Below, piece after piece: positions 14,501 to 26,000 of a DNA stretch of 64,000 bases. The stretch's first letter is position 1; the number at the start of each line of letters is the position of its first letter. A program made the position numbers and the translations under genes. The DNA lies in assembly GCF_008831285.2 (NCBI RefSeq), contig NC_045150.1:10430001-10494000 (forward strand). The letters run 5' to 3'. The notes beneath the pieces were generated by a model. It worked only from the letters and a program-made list of their open reading frames with translations. It was not told where the DNA came from and did not search any database. The DNA is from Nymphaea colorata (Eukaryota > Streptophyta > Magnoliopsida > Nymphaeales > Nymphaeaceae).

Positions 14501-15460
14501 AAAAGAATTACATATTTTTGTCGTTAAACTTTTTTTTTTTTTTTTGCATGGGACCTACCTGGGGTAGCAGGGGGCAAAGGGCACCCTCAATTTCCCCCCT
14601 TGCGCCATGTTTTGGCAGCGCTTGGTGCACTGCGTAGAGCACTTGGTGCACTACTAAGTGCTCTGGCATAGGGTGCAGGGCCTGCCGTGCAGTCTGGCCT
14701 AGGGTGCGCGGTGCCTTTGGAGTGCTATGGTTGAGAGTGCACGGCCCCATCAAGCACTTCTGAATGTCCTCCAAAGGGTGTTTGATGGGCCAAGGGCTAA
14801 TCTCCACAAGTCAAAACATATAAAACAAAATAAAAATAAAAATAATTCAAAAAAAGAAAAATTCATGAGAATCTTGAGAAATTAAAACTCTTTCAAACGT
14901 TGAATTTTCGCTTTATTCTTGTATACAAACCCCCACATCTTGATCCTTGGGTAGAAGCTAACCTTTGAGGAACTCCTTGAGCCCTCTAACTAAGAGCTTG
15001 GAATCCCTCTTCCTTCATCTATTCTTCTCTCGCTCTTTCAACACTCCTTTATATTCAACCTTTGGGTTCTCCTTCTTTTCCAACCTTCATCTTCAACCAA
15101 TGGAAAGGGGAGCACCTGGGATATCCTTGGAAAGTTCTTCAACAAGTTAGAGTTCTCATTTTGGAAGCTTCATTGTTTCTTAAAGTAAAGGACTCATCTC
15201 TTCTTGAACTGTGCCATCTTGAGACATGTAATCTCATTTTCTCTTGCTTTTCCTTTATCATCTCCCCATGGCCATGTAAGAGAGCTCTTGAAATTTCTTA
15301 TTTAGAGCCAAAGCCACTCTTGAATGCACCAGAAGCATGAGCAATGTGAAGCCAAGTCTTGTTTTTTTGAACAACTCAAATAGGCATGATATGTTTTTTT
15401 TTTCTTTTTTTACCTTCCATTGAACGTATGCCTCGTTACAACTCAATGAGTAGATAATGT
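14500..15460 (-). repeat. Possible diverged copy of the 41.4-43.2 kb repeat element
   Basis: A GC-richer segment (14,540-14,780) is followed by sequence that resembles, in reverse orientation, the element at 41.4-43.2 kb. The clearest match is CATCTCCCCATGGCCA near 15,261 followed by GCACCAGAAGCATG near 15,328. These correspond to the reverse complement of the 174-bp tandem unit there. Only one tandem unit is present here. Short open frames in this stretch show no family resemblance. The element class is not recognised. Confidence 0.45.
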
Positions 15461-15642
15461 GCATATATAGCTAGATGATTTTTCTATTGGTAGATGGATG
15501 AACGATGAGGATGAGAGCTTGTGGTGGGATTTTTTTTCTTTTATATTGATTTTTGAGGTTGGGGATTGTCCAACTCAGAAAAACACTATGCATAGATAGA
15601 TGTTAAATGCATTTTAGTATTATCACTACAATTAGTTTTGAC

Positions 15643-15836
15643 CAAGGGCGGAGCCTGCTTAGGCCGTGGCCCCACCCCAGCTAATTGAAAAAAAAAAAGA
15701 AATTTACATTAAAAAAATTAAAAAGTTTTAGTTGCATATGTATTTTTTGGATTTGGGTTTAGTTTGCCCCTACCCGGATAAGTTTGTTGGGCCATTTGGC
15801 CTGCCCTTGAAAAAAAAAATCCTCGCTTCGCCCTTG
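15643..15836. mobile_element. Tip100-like hAT miniature element (194 bp)
   Basis: The element starts CAAGGGCGGAGCC and ends GCTTCGCCCTTG, so its ends are inverted repeats close to the CAGGGGCGGAG terminus known for Tip100-type hAT transposons. It is flanked on both sides by GTTTTGAC (15,635-15,642 and 15,837-15,844), a perfect 8-bp target-site duplication as expected for hAT insertion. It has no coding capacity, so it must be mobilised in trans. The interior (GGCCTGCCCTTGAAAAA) matches the 3' end of the larger hAT copies in the inverted arms. Confidence 0.9.
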
Positions 15837-16260
15837 GTTTTGACATCTTTCAAATCCTCATTCCATTGATAAAATACCTATTGATCGTCCTATTAGTAGT
15901 CTTAAAAGTGTGATCCACCTTTAAAAGAGTCTTCCTAATGGGATTGAAGCACAAGAGAAGCCTTCTTCAATGATAGTTGTTCTTTTTCTTTTATAGTTTA
16001 GTCTCCCTCTCTCCCCGTACTCAATGGTGGGAAAGGCATACTGTTTTACAATACATAAGAGTAAATGAAATATTTTTAATTTTGTCTATACATATATATA
16101 TATATATATATCTTTTTCAAAAAAATTTCAAACATAAGTTCTCCATCCACGAGCCCAATTTGCTCTCTTGCCTAGATAAAATTATTGAAGTTGAAAATTT
16201 TGGAAATCATCTCCCAAATCTTAATTTCTATATAAAAAGAAAAAGAGGGGTTAAAATATC
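15837..16260. other. Intergenic, includes (AT)n microsatellite
   Basis: No gene is supported. A perfect (AT)n run occupies about 16,089-16,111. The remainder is AT-rich single-copy-looking sequence. Confidence 0.5.
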
Positions 16261-16870
16261 ACGTTAATAGATCATTTTTCTTCCTTCTTTTATTCGCTCT
16301 CTCTCAAATTTTCTTTTTTTCTCTTACAATCTTTATATCTCTATATCCCTATAATTATTCTCTTAACATCTCTCTTTACGAATTTTCCTTTCTCTATTTC
16401 TTTTCTCCCCCTCAAAAATCTTTACATCTCTCTCTCTCTCTCTCTCTCTCTTCTCTATCTATCTATCTCACACACATGCGCACAGTTTCTTCTTAAAATC
16501 TTTTGCTATTCTACTAGTTTTTCTTTATTTAATTTTTTTCTCTCTTTTCAAAATCTTTATCTCTCTCCCTCTTGCACACATTTTTCTCTTAAACTCCCCT
16601 GCTCTTCTATAGTTTTCTTCTCTCTGAAAAATATTTATCTCTCTCCCTCACTCACTCATTTTTCTCTTAAAATCTCTTGCTCTTCTACTAGTTTTTCCCT
16701 TAAAATCTCTCTCTTCTACTAGTTTTTGCTTTATTTCCTGCCACTCACTTATAAATCTTTATTTTTCTCTCTCTTAATGTTTGCTTAAAATCTCTTGCGC
16801 TTTTACTTTTTCTATATCTATATTTTCTCTCTTTTAAAAATCATTATCTCTCTCTCTATATATATAAGTG
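16261..16870. repeat. Pyrimidine-rich low-complexity tract
   Basis: About 600 bp are dominated by C and T on the plus strand, with recurring phrases such as TCTCTCTTAAAATCTCTTGCT and a (CT)n run near 16,424-16,452. Phrases of the type CTTCTACTAGTTTTTC recur several times, which points to degenerate local tandem duplication. No coding potential is visible. Confidence 0.8.
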
Positions 16871-17039
16871 TCTTGATCGAACTTTATACTTTCCTCTAAA
16901 ATGAATTTCCTTCCTTCACTTTATAAAGTTTTAACTTCTTCACCAAGTACCACACCACATATAGGTTGAAGATAATGTTTAGGTGAATATGAAATGCATT
17001 GAGAATGAACATAACCTTATGATTAGTTACCCATGATAA

Positions 17040-17470
17040 AGGGGTCACGAATGGCCAAGCCTACTAAACAACCTTATTTGCACAAAAGGCAATATCAAGC
17101 TGGATGAGGGACACATATTGCAATGCTCCCACAATACTTCAATATAAAGTAACATCCTTGAACTTCGAACTGTTAGTGGCAAATAATTTATGAATGTGGC
17201 CATTGGCATGTTCATGGGATTGGATTCATGCATTTTTGTATGCTTGAAAAAGATTAAAGATATTACTTTCTTTGATATGACACCAAGCTTCCTCTTAACA
17301 TTGGTAGATTTGCTTCCTAGGAAATAGAATGAAGATTTCCAAGTTTCACTGTTGCTTGTAGGGGGAGGGGTCTTCTATTTAATTAACAGCATCATTTTGG
17401 TCTTTTTGATCATTTTTAGTCCATAACACATAGTCCTTTGTTAGAGGGCCATACATGTGACATGCTCCAA
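17040..17470 (-). repeat. Dispersed repeat, inverted relative of 57.6-58.4 kb
   Basis: The reverse complement resembles the duplicated block downstream of gene C. Shared landmarks include the GGCCATTGGCATGTTCATGG region, the loss-prone GAAGACCCCTC/GAGGGGTCTTC motif near 17,365, and the phrase TAGTCCATAACACATAGTC. Divergence is substantial. No open frame is convincing. Confidence 0.6.
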
Positions 17471-19440
17471 TATCACAATGATGCTCACAGCATATGATTC
17501 TCATCCTCCTCATTGAAGGGATTTTCTTTCAATAAAGTATTTTTTGGAAGCCAGTTCTTAACATATTACAATGGGACACAGATTTTTAAAAGTCATATTT
17601 GGACTTGTTGTGAAAGTAAAACCTGAATTCTGATGATGAATTGATTAAAAATTAAGTCCAAATATAACATAGAACTTTTTTCATTTGTATTTGAATCTGA
17701 ATATGTGAACATCTGATAATTCAGATATGGCAAAAAGGTACATCCAATTCAAATATAAGTCATTGACATCACCATATACAAGAGTACTTAAGACATATAT
17801 ATATATATGTATATGTAAGGCTTATGTCGGATCCAAATATGATGAGGATTAAGTAGAATTTCCTGCCGAAGACCTCAAAGAATGTCAAAGGCTTCAATGG
17901 GTCAATCTAAGTAAATGCACTGTGCATCGCATAGCCATTATATTCGTCAGACATTTAATATCCTATTTACTTAGATTGTCAAAACCATGGTAAGTGGTCA
18001 AAGTAAACTGTGGCTGATAGATGCAACAGCCACAGTCAAAGCCATGGCAGAAGGTCGGTTGCCACAAGGGTTATCACCACAACTACTTTAGTTAACAGCC
18101 ATGAGCATGAGCAAGACCATGGCTGAAAACATCTATTGGGTGTATTCTCCGTGGTTTTGATTGTTCTTAGTAACATTTTTTTTTGTTGAAGTGACATGTC
18201 AACGTAAAACTATTTTATGGGGGTGAAAGATGAGTAGCTTCATGATAAGGTCACAACCATAAAACTTTGGAAACTAGGTTTTCCAATAGATCAAAGACAT
18301 AACTATATTCCTGAGGAGCCTATAAAAGCTTGATGTGTATTATGACTTAAAAGGGATCATTTGGTGGTAGAGACACTTTGTAAGTGTCCCATGAATTTGC
18401 CCCAAAGATTGAGACAGGTTCATCTAACACTAGAACGATTGTTTTACAAACCTGGTCAAAGTACCCCTAAGGAGCACATGTATATATAATTAGAATGAGT
18501 TTTCTTGCCATTGCATGACCAAACTGATTATGGGATGACGTGCATGCAATAGAACATTGCTTCACTGCCTTCTGTAAGTAGTTAATTGTGTCAATCAATA
18601 CAAGGGGAACAGATTGATTGAACTTCTGGCTGATGAGACCATTTCTGCCTTGCTCCACTGTCTGCTCTTAGTACAGGCAAAATATAAATGAAGTTGTTGA
18701 GTGATAAAATCCCATGGCCCCTCATCCGTTTAGAACGTAGCGTTATATACGTCAGGCATTTAATATCTTCATGATATATCTGGATCTGAGATAAGCCTTA
18801 GGTCTGAACCTGACCACTTTCAATAATGGAACCTCTGTACACTGCTCTTCAGTTAGGAATGGCTGACCACCATCATCAACCTTTTGGGCAAAGGAGCACC
18901 AAGTCTATCTTAATTAGTAAAACCGCTTTTTGAATCGAGTCGACAATGCTGCCAGTTTGGTAAACCGGCCAATCCAATAATATAAAGGATTTAGGACAGA
19001 TTTGGGAATGTTGTAACATAATATTACATAAATCTGCCTAATATTTGGGACAAATATGTGGAACAGTTACATACTGTTATTGTTGCCAAACGGACCCAAG
19101 ATCGAGATAATGACATAAGCATATGCAGAGGCAAGTTGCAATAAGGAGGCAAGTTACGATGTACGTAGCTTCATCCAGCTCTGTTGGTGGTGAAAAAAAG
19201 CCCTGCCAGAGGTGAGGGGTTTTCATGTAGTGGCCGCTATCACGATTTCTGATATCTTTGGCCGACTAAAGGCAGCTCAAGCCATTATAGTTCCAAGAAA
19301 ATGATTAAATAAGATTATTTTGAGTGCTAAACAAAATCAAGTTAGAAAGCATGGAGAATTAAAATGAAAAATAACATGTTAAAGTCCAACAAAGAGGAGT
19401 TTAGAATTTGTCATTGAATGGACAGGTCAGTCATAGCTGA
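17471..19440. other. Intergenic, no gene seen
   Basis: I find no supported gene. The stretch contains short degenerate GGATTCAGAT-like sequence near 17,620-17,760, an (AT)n run near 17,796, and otherwise unremarkable sequence. Short open frames here show no recognisable product. Confidence 0.5.
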
Positions 19441-19469
19441 AAGGTCATATGGAGCCAATTCCTCTCAAA

Positions 19470-20066
19470 TTAGGGTTGTCAACGTATCTGATTTTCATTA
19501 GATATCCAACCAAACCAGTTCGAAAAATATCGGATATGGAAAAAAAATAACATCCAATTAAGAAATTGGATCAGATTCGGGATTAAGACATCTGACTGGA
19601 TCCTGATTCGGATTTGGATGTACATATATATCCAACTGGGTTCAGATTCAGATTCAGATATGGATTGGATTTAATTTTAAATAAAAATGTTATCTTCAAA
19701 TGCTCTTACATTTTGAAAATCAACCAGACTTGATTCAAAATTCGAATTCAGATTGTGATATTGGATTTTGGATCCATTGTTTGTATTCAAATCAGAATTT
19801 GAATATGGATATGTGAATATCCATAAAAACATATATAGTTCAAGATATATCCTATTTGAATTTGATACATTAACATCCCTACTCCCCACTCCAATCCCAG
19901 GACTCCAGAAAGACAACAAATAACAAAAGATACAAACCCCTCAAATTATTCCCTTCTGGCCTGCAAGTGTCATACAATAGAGATAGCTAATAAGAAACTT
20001 TGGTACATAATCAAAATTAAAAAGTCTATCATATATGTATGTGTGTGTGTGTGCGTGTGTGTGTCA

Positions 20067-20104
<38 letters not shown>

Positions 20105-20360
20105 GGCAGATTTTGTATTTAAAAAATAGCATATTATAAATTTTCGATGAACTCCTCGCAAAGGCTGTTGATAGTAGAAATGCTAGTTCTTTTTGATAAA
20201 TCTTGTTTCACTTCTTATTTGGCTTAGTAATCAACCGATCAACCTTGGTCAAAGCATGTAAATTTAAACAGTCGAACAAAGGAACGAAAATTTGATAGAG
20301 TCTGGATGATGCAAAATATACATGACCTTGAAATTTGACGATTGAAAGCTCCAATCTGAT
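19470..20360. repeat. Dispersed repeat block, copy 1 (pair with 28.87-29.75 kb)
   Basis: The block begins with AATTAGGGTTGTCAACGTAT and contains a degenerate GATTC(A/G)GATT-type internal repeat with TACATATATATCCAACTGG. Then come the conserved AATGCTCTTACATTTTGAA, a dinucleotide-rich stretch (TG/TA, 20,041-20,100), and a conserved tail GAAATGCTAGTTCTTTTTGA. The same order recurs at 28.87-29.75 kb; the tail alone recurs at 39.95-40.08 kb. The frames that stay open in both copies translate to Asn/Ser-rich sequence that simply follows the degenerate repeat, so I do not call a gene. Confidence 0.85.
20041..20100. repeat. Compound (TG)n/(TA)n microsatellite
   Basis: A TG/TGCG run is followed directly by an uninterrupted (TA)n run. 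Such tracts are length-polymorphic. Confidence 0.9.
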
Positions 20361-20449
20361 CACATTTTATTTCACTATGGAAAAAATATTTGACTGCTAC
20401 AAGTAATATAAGGACTTTCGAAAGTGATGAGAAGAGCTAAGACTATGGT

Positions 20450-20740
20450 TGGACATCAGGCAGGCTCGGCTCAGTGAAACCTGGTCCAGGTTGGCCCAAC
20501 GGCCCAGGCCTGGCCCGATAGCTGAAACCCAGGTCCAGGCTCGACCCTGCCCAGACTGTTTCATAATAAAAAAATATTTTTTAAATTTTAAAATATTTTT
20601 ATAATATAAAATATATTTTTAATAATAAAATACATATTATTAAATTATAAAATAATTAAAAAATATTTTTTAAGTATTAACGGGCTGGATCGGGGTGCCC
20701 ACACCAGCTACAACATCACTATGCACTGGATCAGAGTCCA
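20450..20740. repeat. GGCCC-rich / AT-rich dispersed element
   Basis: A stretch rich in GGCCCAGGCCTGGCCCGA-type words is followed by ~130 bp made almost only of A and T, then by GGGCTGGATCGGGGTGCCC. A second member with similar GC words is at about 28,160-28,320. The outline (GC-rich ends and AT-rich centre) resembles a miniature transposon, but I could not define terminal repeats. Confidence 0.45.
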
Positions 20741-20759
20741 ACTCGAAGTCTTTTCTTTA

Positions 20760-21120
20760 ATTTGGTAGTCTATTATAGCTTTCATGGATGAAGGGTCCCA
20801 AAATGCACCATTGACACACTTTTGTCCACATCTGTGACACTCAACTCTCTTATCTTTTTCCGTTTTATTCAATGTTTGACATACCAATATGGATCAGACA
20901 AAAGTTCTTACGTACACTAATACCTCATCCTAGATAGGGTGCTATAGACACCCAATCCGACCCAAACAAATAATAGATGGAATGGATGAAGTTCAGAAAA
21001 AACAATTACATCTCCTCAAACAAACAGGCGACCAAGTCTAAATTTTGTTTTTCGAACATCCGGTGCAAACAAACACTCCAAGAACCGACTCGCTTTACAG
21101 CTCTATCCACTTGACACACA
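20760..21120. repeat. Dispersed repeat (three copies)
   Basis: The landmarks TTTCATGGATGAAGGGTCCC, CACCCAATCC(G/A)ACCCAAACAAAT and AACATCCGGTG(C/T)AAACAAACA recur in the same order and orientation at about 29,810-30,150 and 44,040-44,390. No coding potential is evident. Confidence 0.85.
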
Positions 21121-21129
21121 CAAATGGAT

Positions 21130-21480
21130 TTGTCCCCAGCCAGATTCAGTTCAAAATATGGATTCAGATTTAAATTCATATATGAATATAAAAATAGGAT
21201 TCGGGTTGGATTCTGATTGTGACATCTGATTTCAGATTCAGATTAGGATGGAAAAGATGGATTTAGATCAGATTCAAATTATCACATCTGACTTTGGTTT
21301 CAGTTTTGGATGAGGAAAAAAGTCAGATTCAGATTGTGGAATCTGATTTCGGATCCAAACTTGAATCTGAGTGCAACGGTCAACAATATATTTTATTTGA
21401 ATCGGATCCATTGGCATCCATCCTTGCTGATTTTCTCACTTTTCTAATATTTTACATTTTTATTTTTTGTATTTAGGTCC
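21130..21480. repeat. Degenerate GATTCAGATT-type repeat
   Basis: Imprecise repeats of the word GATTC(A/G)GATT(T/C) dominate the sequence. The same kind of sequence lies at 19.5-19.8, 27.7-28.0, 28.9-29.2, 32.05-32.18, 45.0-45.6 and 63.3-63.7 kb. Here it leads into the segment shared with the inverted arms. Confidence 0.8.
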
Positions 21481-21720
21481 GTCGATTTTCAAGAAAACCA
21501 TGGTCAGTGGTTGTCTGGAGTCCTCCCAAGTTCCAACTCCTCCAGGAGTATCGGTGATGACTGTTCATGATGTTCTTAATGAGAAGGTTGCAGAATATTA
21601 CTTCAGCTTCTCCAAGAGTACACCCAAAATTGCGTAACGTATCAGCATGCTGGGGCTTGTGGACATTGAGAAATGGTTCCATATTTGGGTGGTGGCCTTT
21701 TGGTTTTGCTATAAGAGTTC
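21474..21720. repeat. Arm-related segment carrying an empty hAT site
   Basis: From AGGTCCGTCGATTTTCAAG onward the sequence follows the outer part of the inverted arms (45.69 kb and the reverse of 63.28 kb). Here it runs straight through CGTATCAG (21,638-21,645) into CATGCTGGGGCTTGTGG. In both arms ~960 bp of hAT element sits at exactly that point, between near-copies of the same 8 bases. This copy is therefore the uninterrupted pre-insertion form. Confidence 0.85.
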
Positions 21721-21824
21721 TTCTTAGCAGATTCAAAAGCAGCACAACGATGCCCAAGAGATGGGATGGCGTCATTGGTCTCAGGGGTTTATTATGTTAT
21801 GAAACAAAGAAATTTTTCTGAGAA

Positions 21825-21950
21825 GACATTGGGAAAAGAAATGAGCCGGGAGCAAAAGTATTTAAACAACCCTACTTATTTTAGAAAAATAAAAAGAATT
21901 TGTTTATTTTTGTCATTATTCAAAAGTGGAAGCCTTTTGTGACGGCAGAT
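21825..21950 (-). pseudogene. Possible 3'-UTR relic of another LRR-RLK copy
   Basis: The segment AAGAAATGAGCCGGGAGCAAAAG ... TTTATTTTTGTCATTATTCAAAAGTGGAAGCC resembles the 3' ends of genes A (22,975-23,080) and B (34,690-34,805). The coding part is not recognisable beyond this point. It may be the remnant of a further duplicated copy. Confidence 0.4.
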
Positions 21951-22164
21951 GGCTGGCAACGCTATCCCTTTCTTTTTTTTCTTTTTTTGTTACATTAAAA
22001 AAGTTCTTCAAAAAGGTCATTTTATTCATTTTTGCTATTATTTTAATAAATTTGTTGAGAATGTGGTTGTTTGAGATTTGTTTACCTCCAAAAGTGTTTA
22101 AAAAGTTGGGCAGCCGTTTGATGCAGGCACATTCTTTGGGTGCCTGTTTCTTTCTTTTTTTTTT

Positions 22165-22680
22165 TGTTAATTCTAGAATTGTTAGGCATGAAAACATAGG
22201 CAAGCATAAATGTGCTTTTAGTGGGTAATGATTTTATATATCATTTAGTTTATCATAGAAGAACTGTGTGCATTTTTGTGAGATGTGAGATGCTTCCTGG
22301 TGGTACTAGGAATTCTCCATTCTGGAGACCGGACTCGATCCAGTTGGATTTTGACCCAAATCCCTTTGTTGAACTTACCCACGTCATGAGCTCTTAGTAT
22401 CAGGTTCTTTGCATGTGTTTGGTTTTGCAAATCCACTTTGATTAGGCATGTCAATGTATTGACTAAGCGCACCTGCCACATGATCACCTGATTTTGGATC
22501 CAGAAATTTGGAGCAGACAGATTTAGATTGGTCATGCGATTTCATAACTGAATAAGAATGCGGGTCCAATATTCAAGTGGGATAGAAGAAGGATCCCAAT
22601 TGATACATATACATATGAATGTCGGATCTGAAATGGTTTTCAAATTAGGATAGGAGATACAGACCCAACCGGTTTGTTTT
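22165..22680 (-). repeat. Duplicated 3' flank of LRR-RLK gene A
   Basis: This sequence lies downstream of gene A. It matches the segment downstream of gene B (about 34,090-34,640) and, in reverse orientation, 49,240-49,740. Landmarks are TTCTAGAATTGTTAGGC, ATGCTTCCTGGTGGTACTA, the acyl-free CGGACTCGATCCAGTTGGA and GATTTTGGATCCAGAAATTT. The duplicated unit therefore included flanking DNA and not only the gene. Confidence 0.85.
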
Positions 22681-23052
22681 CGTAACAGCTAGTGGAAGAA
22701 CATTTGCTGTTTTACTTGCAAATTGCCTGAGAAGAGCTGGAGTTCAAATTTGTTGTGGGAAAGTTTCGTAAGACGAGAGCTCCCCATCAAAATGTTCCGA
22801 ACAATTTGAGGTGCTAGTTTTCAAAGAGAGCTAGAAATTGTTCCAATCACATGGTAATCTGGGGCTTGTGGCTTTGAGAAATGGAATAATTACTTGTTTT
22901 AATCACTTAAACGGATGTTGACAGGCTCAGCTCCAAGCTGTGGGACTTGTCCGAATCATAGTCATAAACATTGTGTTGGGAAACGCAATAAGTCAGAAGC
23001 AAAAGCAGACCCCTTGTTTTCCAAATAAATGTAAAGGATTGGTTTATGTTTG

Positions 23053-26000
23053 TCATTCTTCCAAAGGGGAAGCCTTCCGTCGTATCATTTTAAGCCTAGC
23101 GACCACCTCCTTCATGTCCATTCTCTCAGTTGGTGCTTTCCTTGGACATGACAACCCCGTCTCCATGATCATGACAAGCAGCTCATTTAGAATGGTTTCG
23201 CTGTTATTTTGCTTCAGAAGATGATCATCGATGACATCAGAAATTGCAAGCGGAAACGCTTCAGCCACCCACTGCCTCAAGTAAACTCCCCATTAAAACG
23301 TTCATCGGTAGGCTTTGGTCGACACCTTTCCAACGGCCCTGAATTCTAATTCATCCACTCAACAAGGTCAGAGGGTAATGCACATGGTCATTAATGAGAT
23401 GGTTTCAAAAATAAAGAAAGCAGTGCAAAAAAATTAGGACTAATTATTTTATTTTGATTTATGCTGTACATGAAACTCTATTTTTTGTTTCCATGCATTT
23501 ATAAGGAGGAAGTGAAATTTTACTAAAGAAAGAAACATACTCAAAAGGGAAACTTGCTGGCATTAGTGTATGTGTGAATTAGGTTTAATGTTCACCATCT
23601 TATTTGGATTCAGACTCATATTCAAATGCAAAATTGCATAGTCATCATCCCCATTAATTTCACTTATTAATCTGATTTTTCTCTTTTTCATAATAAAATC
23701 CAAGTAATCAGTTGCCAACGGGTTGGTAATCTAAAATTAAAGCTTGATATTTGGAAATTATGGATGTTGATAGAACTTCCTCTCCATGGTAAGCAGGACC
23801 AAGTTGTCTAAGAAGCAGTTCAAGCATAGAAATTATGATAGGACAAAGAGTTGGTACCTGGCGCAATGTATCCGGTGGTTCCAAGGGTGCATGTAAGAGT
23901 TAAAGATTTGTAACCAACCAGCATCTTTGCAATGCCAAAGCCACCAACATGTGCTGTCATGTTCTCATCTAGAAGCACATTACTTGGCTTTAGATCACAA
24001 TGAACTATAGTCTCCAGCAACCATGGCGAGGATATTCTAGAGCACAAGCAACATCAATCATGATATCCAATCTTTGGAAGAGATTCAAGTGATGGCCACG
24101 TGAATGTAGACAGACTTCTAGGCTCCCAAGGAGCATGTATTGGAGAACTAAAGCCTTGAAATCTGCACTGGAACAAGATGTGATGACTCTAAAAAGGTTT
24201 CAGTGTCTAATTTGGCACATCACATTGCATTCAATGTCAAAACTTTTTGATGCGCCATCAAATAATAAGTTTAGGACCTTAACAGCCACCGTTGTTCCAT
24301 CTATTAAAATTCCTTCATACACTGAACCAAAGCCTTCACTTCCTTGTTTGTCACCTGAGATAACATTCTGTATGTGATCACTGGGAGGGTTATTCCATGA
24401 AATCTTTCAACTCCTCCTGATCATGTTTCTCCAACCCCCTCTTTCTATATTTTGCGACAACAATGAGTACCCAACAATGAGTACAAGTGCAAAACCCCCA
24501 CTTGCTAAAAAAAAATCAACTCTAAGCATGTTGACATTATTGTGCTTCTTCGCTCCATCTGAACATACTAGGACATGGAATTTGGGAGCTCCACATAGTG
24601 CATAGTTCCCTAGGAACGACTTGGCAGAAAGGTTTGCAAACTTTCCACCACATGGAACCTCTCCTTCGAAATGATTGAAGGACAAGTCAACGACCTGGAT
24701 GTGTTGAAGTTTCTCCAATGATTTTGGTATCTCATCGGAAAGCTTGTTATGGGAAACGTCAATAGTGTCAAGGTTTAGCATGTGATCAAGTTGTTCGGAA
24801 ATGTGACCATCAAATGTGTTCCGAGAGAGATTCAAATACTCTAGCATTTGGAGCTTGGATAATGATGTAGGCAACTCTCCACGCAGCTTGTTTGCACAGA
24901 TATCCATGTTGATCATCATGGAAAAATTCCAGAGACCCAAAGGCAGGTGATCAGTGAAGGAGTTGTCCTGCAAGTATAGCTCCCACAAGTCCTTCAACTC
25001 ACAAAGACCAGGCGGTAGTGTTGATGACAAATTGTTTGAGCTTAGATCCAGGCCTTGCAAACTAGTGTGATTGTTTATAGAGCTTGAAATTGACCCAATT
25101 AGCATGTTGTGTTCAATATAAAAAACATACATGCGGACCAACTGGTAGATTGACAGTGGGATTGGGCCTTCTAATAAATTGTTATTAAGAGCCAACAGCT
25201 ATAAGCTATGCATCTGTCAATATTTGGTGGAATGAGCCCCTTTTTTTTGTTGGAACTCAAATATAAGGAACTTAACTTCGTCAAGTTGGCTAAGGCCAAT
25301 GGGATAGTACCTTCAATTACATTAGAGGAAAGATAAAGTCTCCACAAGGTGGTTGTCAGGTTTCCAACAAAGGCAGGAAGAATGCCATTCAGAAGGCTTT
25401 GCGACAGAATAACTTCCTCTAGCAGTCGACAGTTGGTGAAGGATGTGAAAATGGAGAGCTCACGGTTGCATTGTGTTCGAGGTAAAAGTGCTTGAGTTGT
25501 GTCAAGCTACCTAATTCTAATGGTATTGGACCACTCAATTGTTGCGTCCTGCACTGATAGTTTGGAGACTAGTAGCATTGTAAAAAGAAGGTGGGAAAGG
25601 GCCATCAAAATTGTTGTCACTCATTGGAGAAATTGGACATTGGGCAGGAAGCGGCCACATCTTTAGGGAGATGCCCTGTTAGTTCATTGGTCATGAAACT
25701 CAAAGTCTGAAGAGTGGATATGTTAAACAAGCTCTCAGGCAGTGTACCAGTGAGATTGTTCATTTCCACACTAAACAATGTTACGTGGGTTAAGCTTCCC
25801 AACTCGGAAGGAATGTTTCTGTGCATATGATTTTGACCAATATTAAGGAACTCCAGTTTTGAGAGGTGACAAAAGTGATTGGAATGGTGCCCGTGAGCCT
25901 GTTACCATAAAGTTTATGCGCTTGAGTTCCAGCAAACTGCCTAGCAACTCTGGAATGCTTCGATAGAATTCATTTTTTTCAGCAAAAAGCACTTGAGATG

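Noticed and set aside
14508-15464. Several short overlapping frames on both strands near 14.5-15.5 kb
   Set aside because: They overlap on opposite strands, show no domain, and sit in a repeat that recurs at 41.4-43.2 kb.
19677-19919. Conserved 80-codon minus frame, also seen at 29,094-29,354
   Set aside because: The similarity reflects the duplicated repeat; the peptide is an Asn/Ser-rich reading of degenerate GATTC words.
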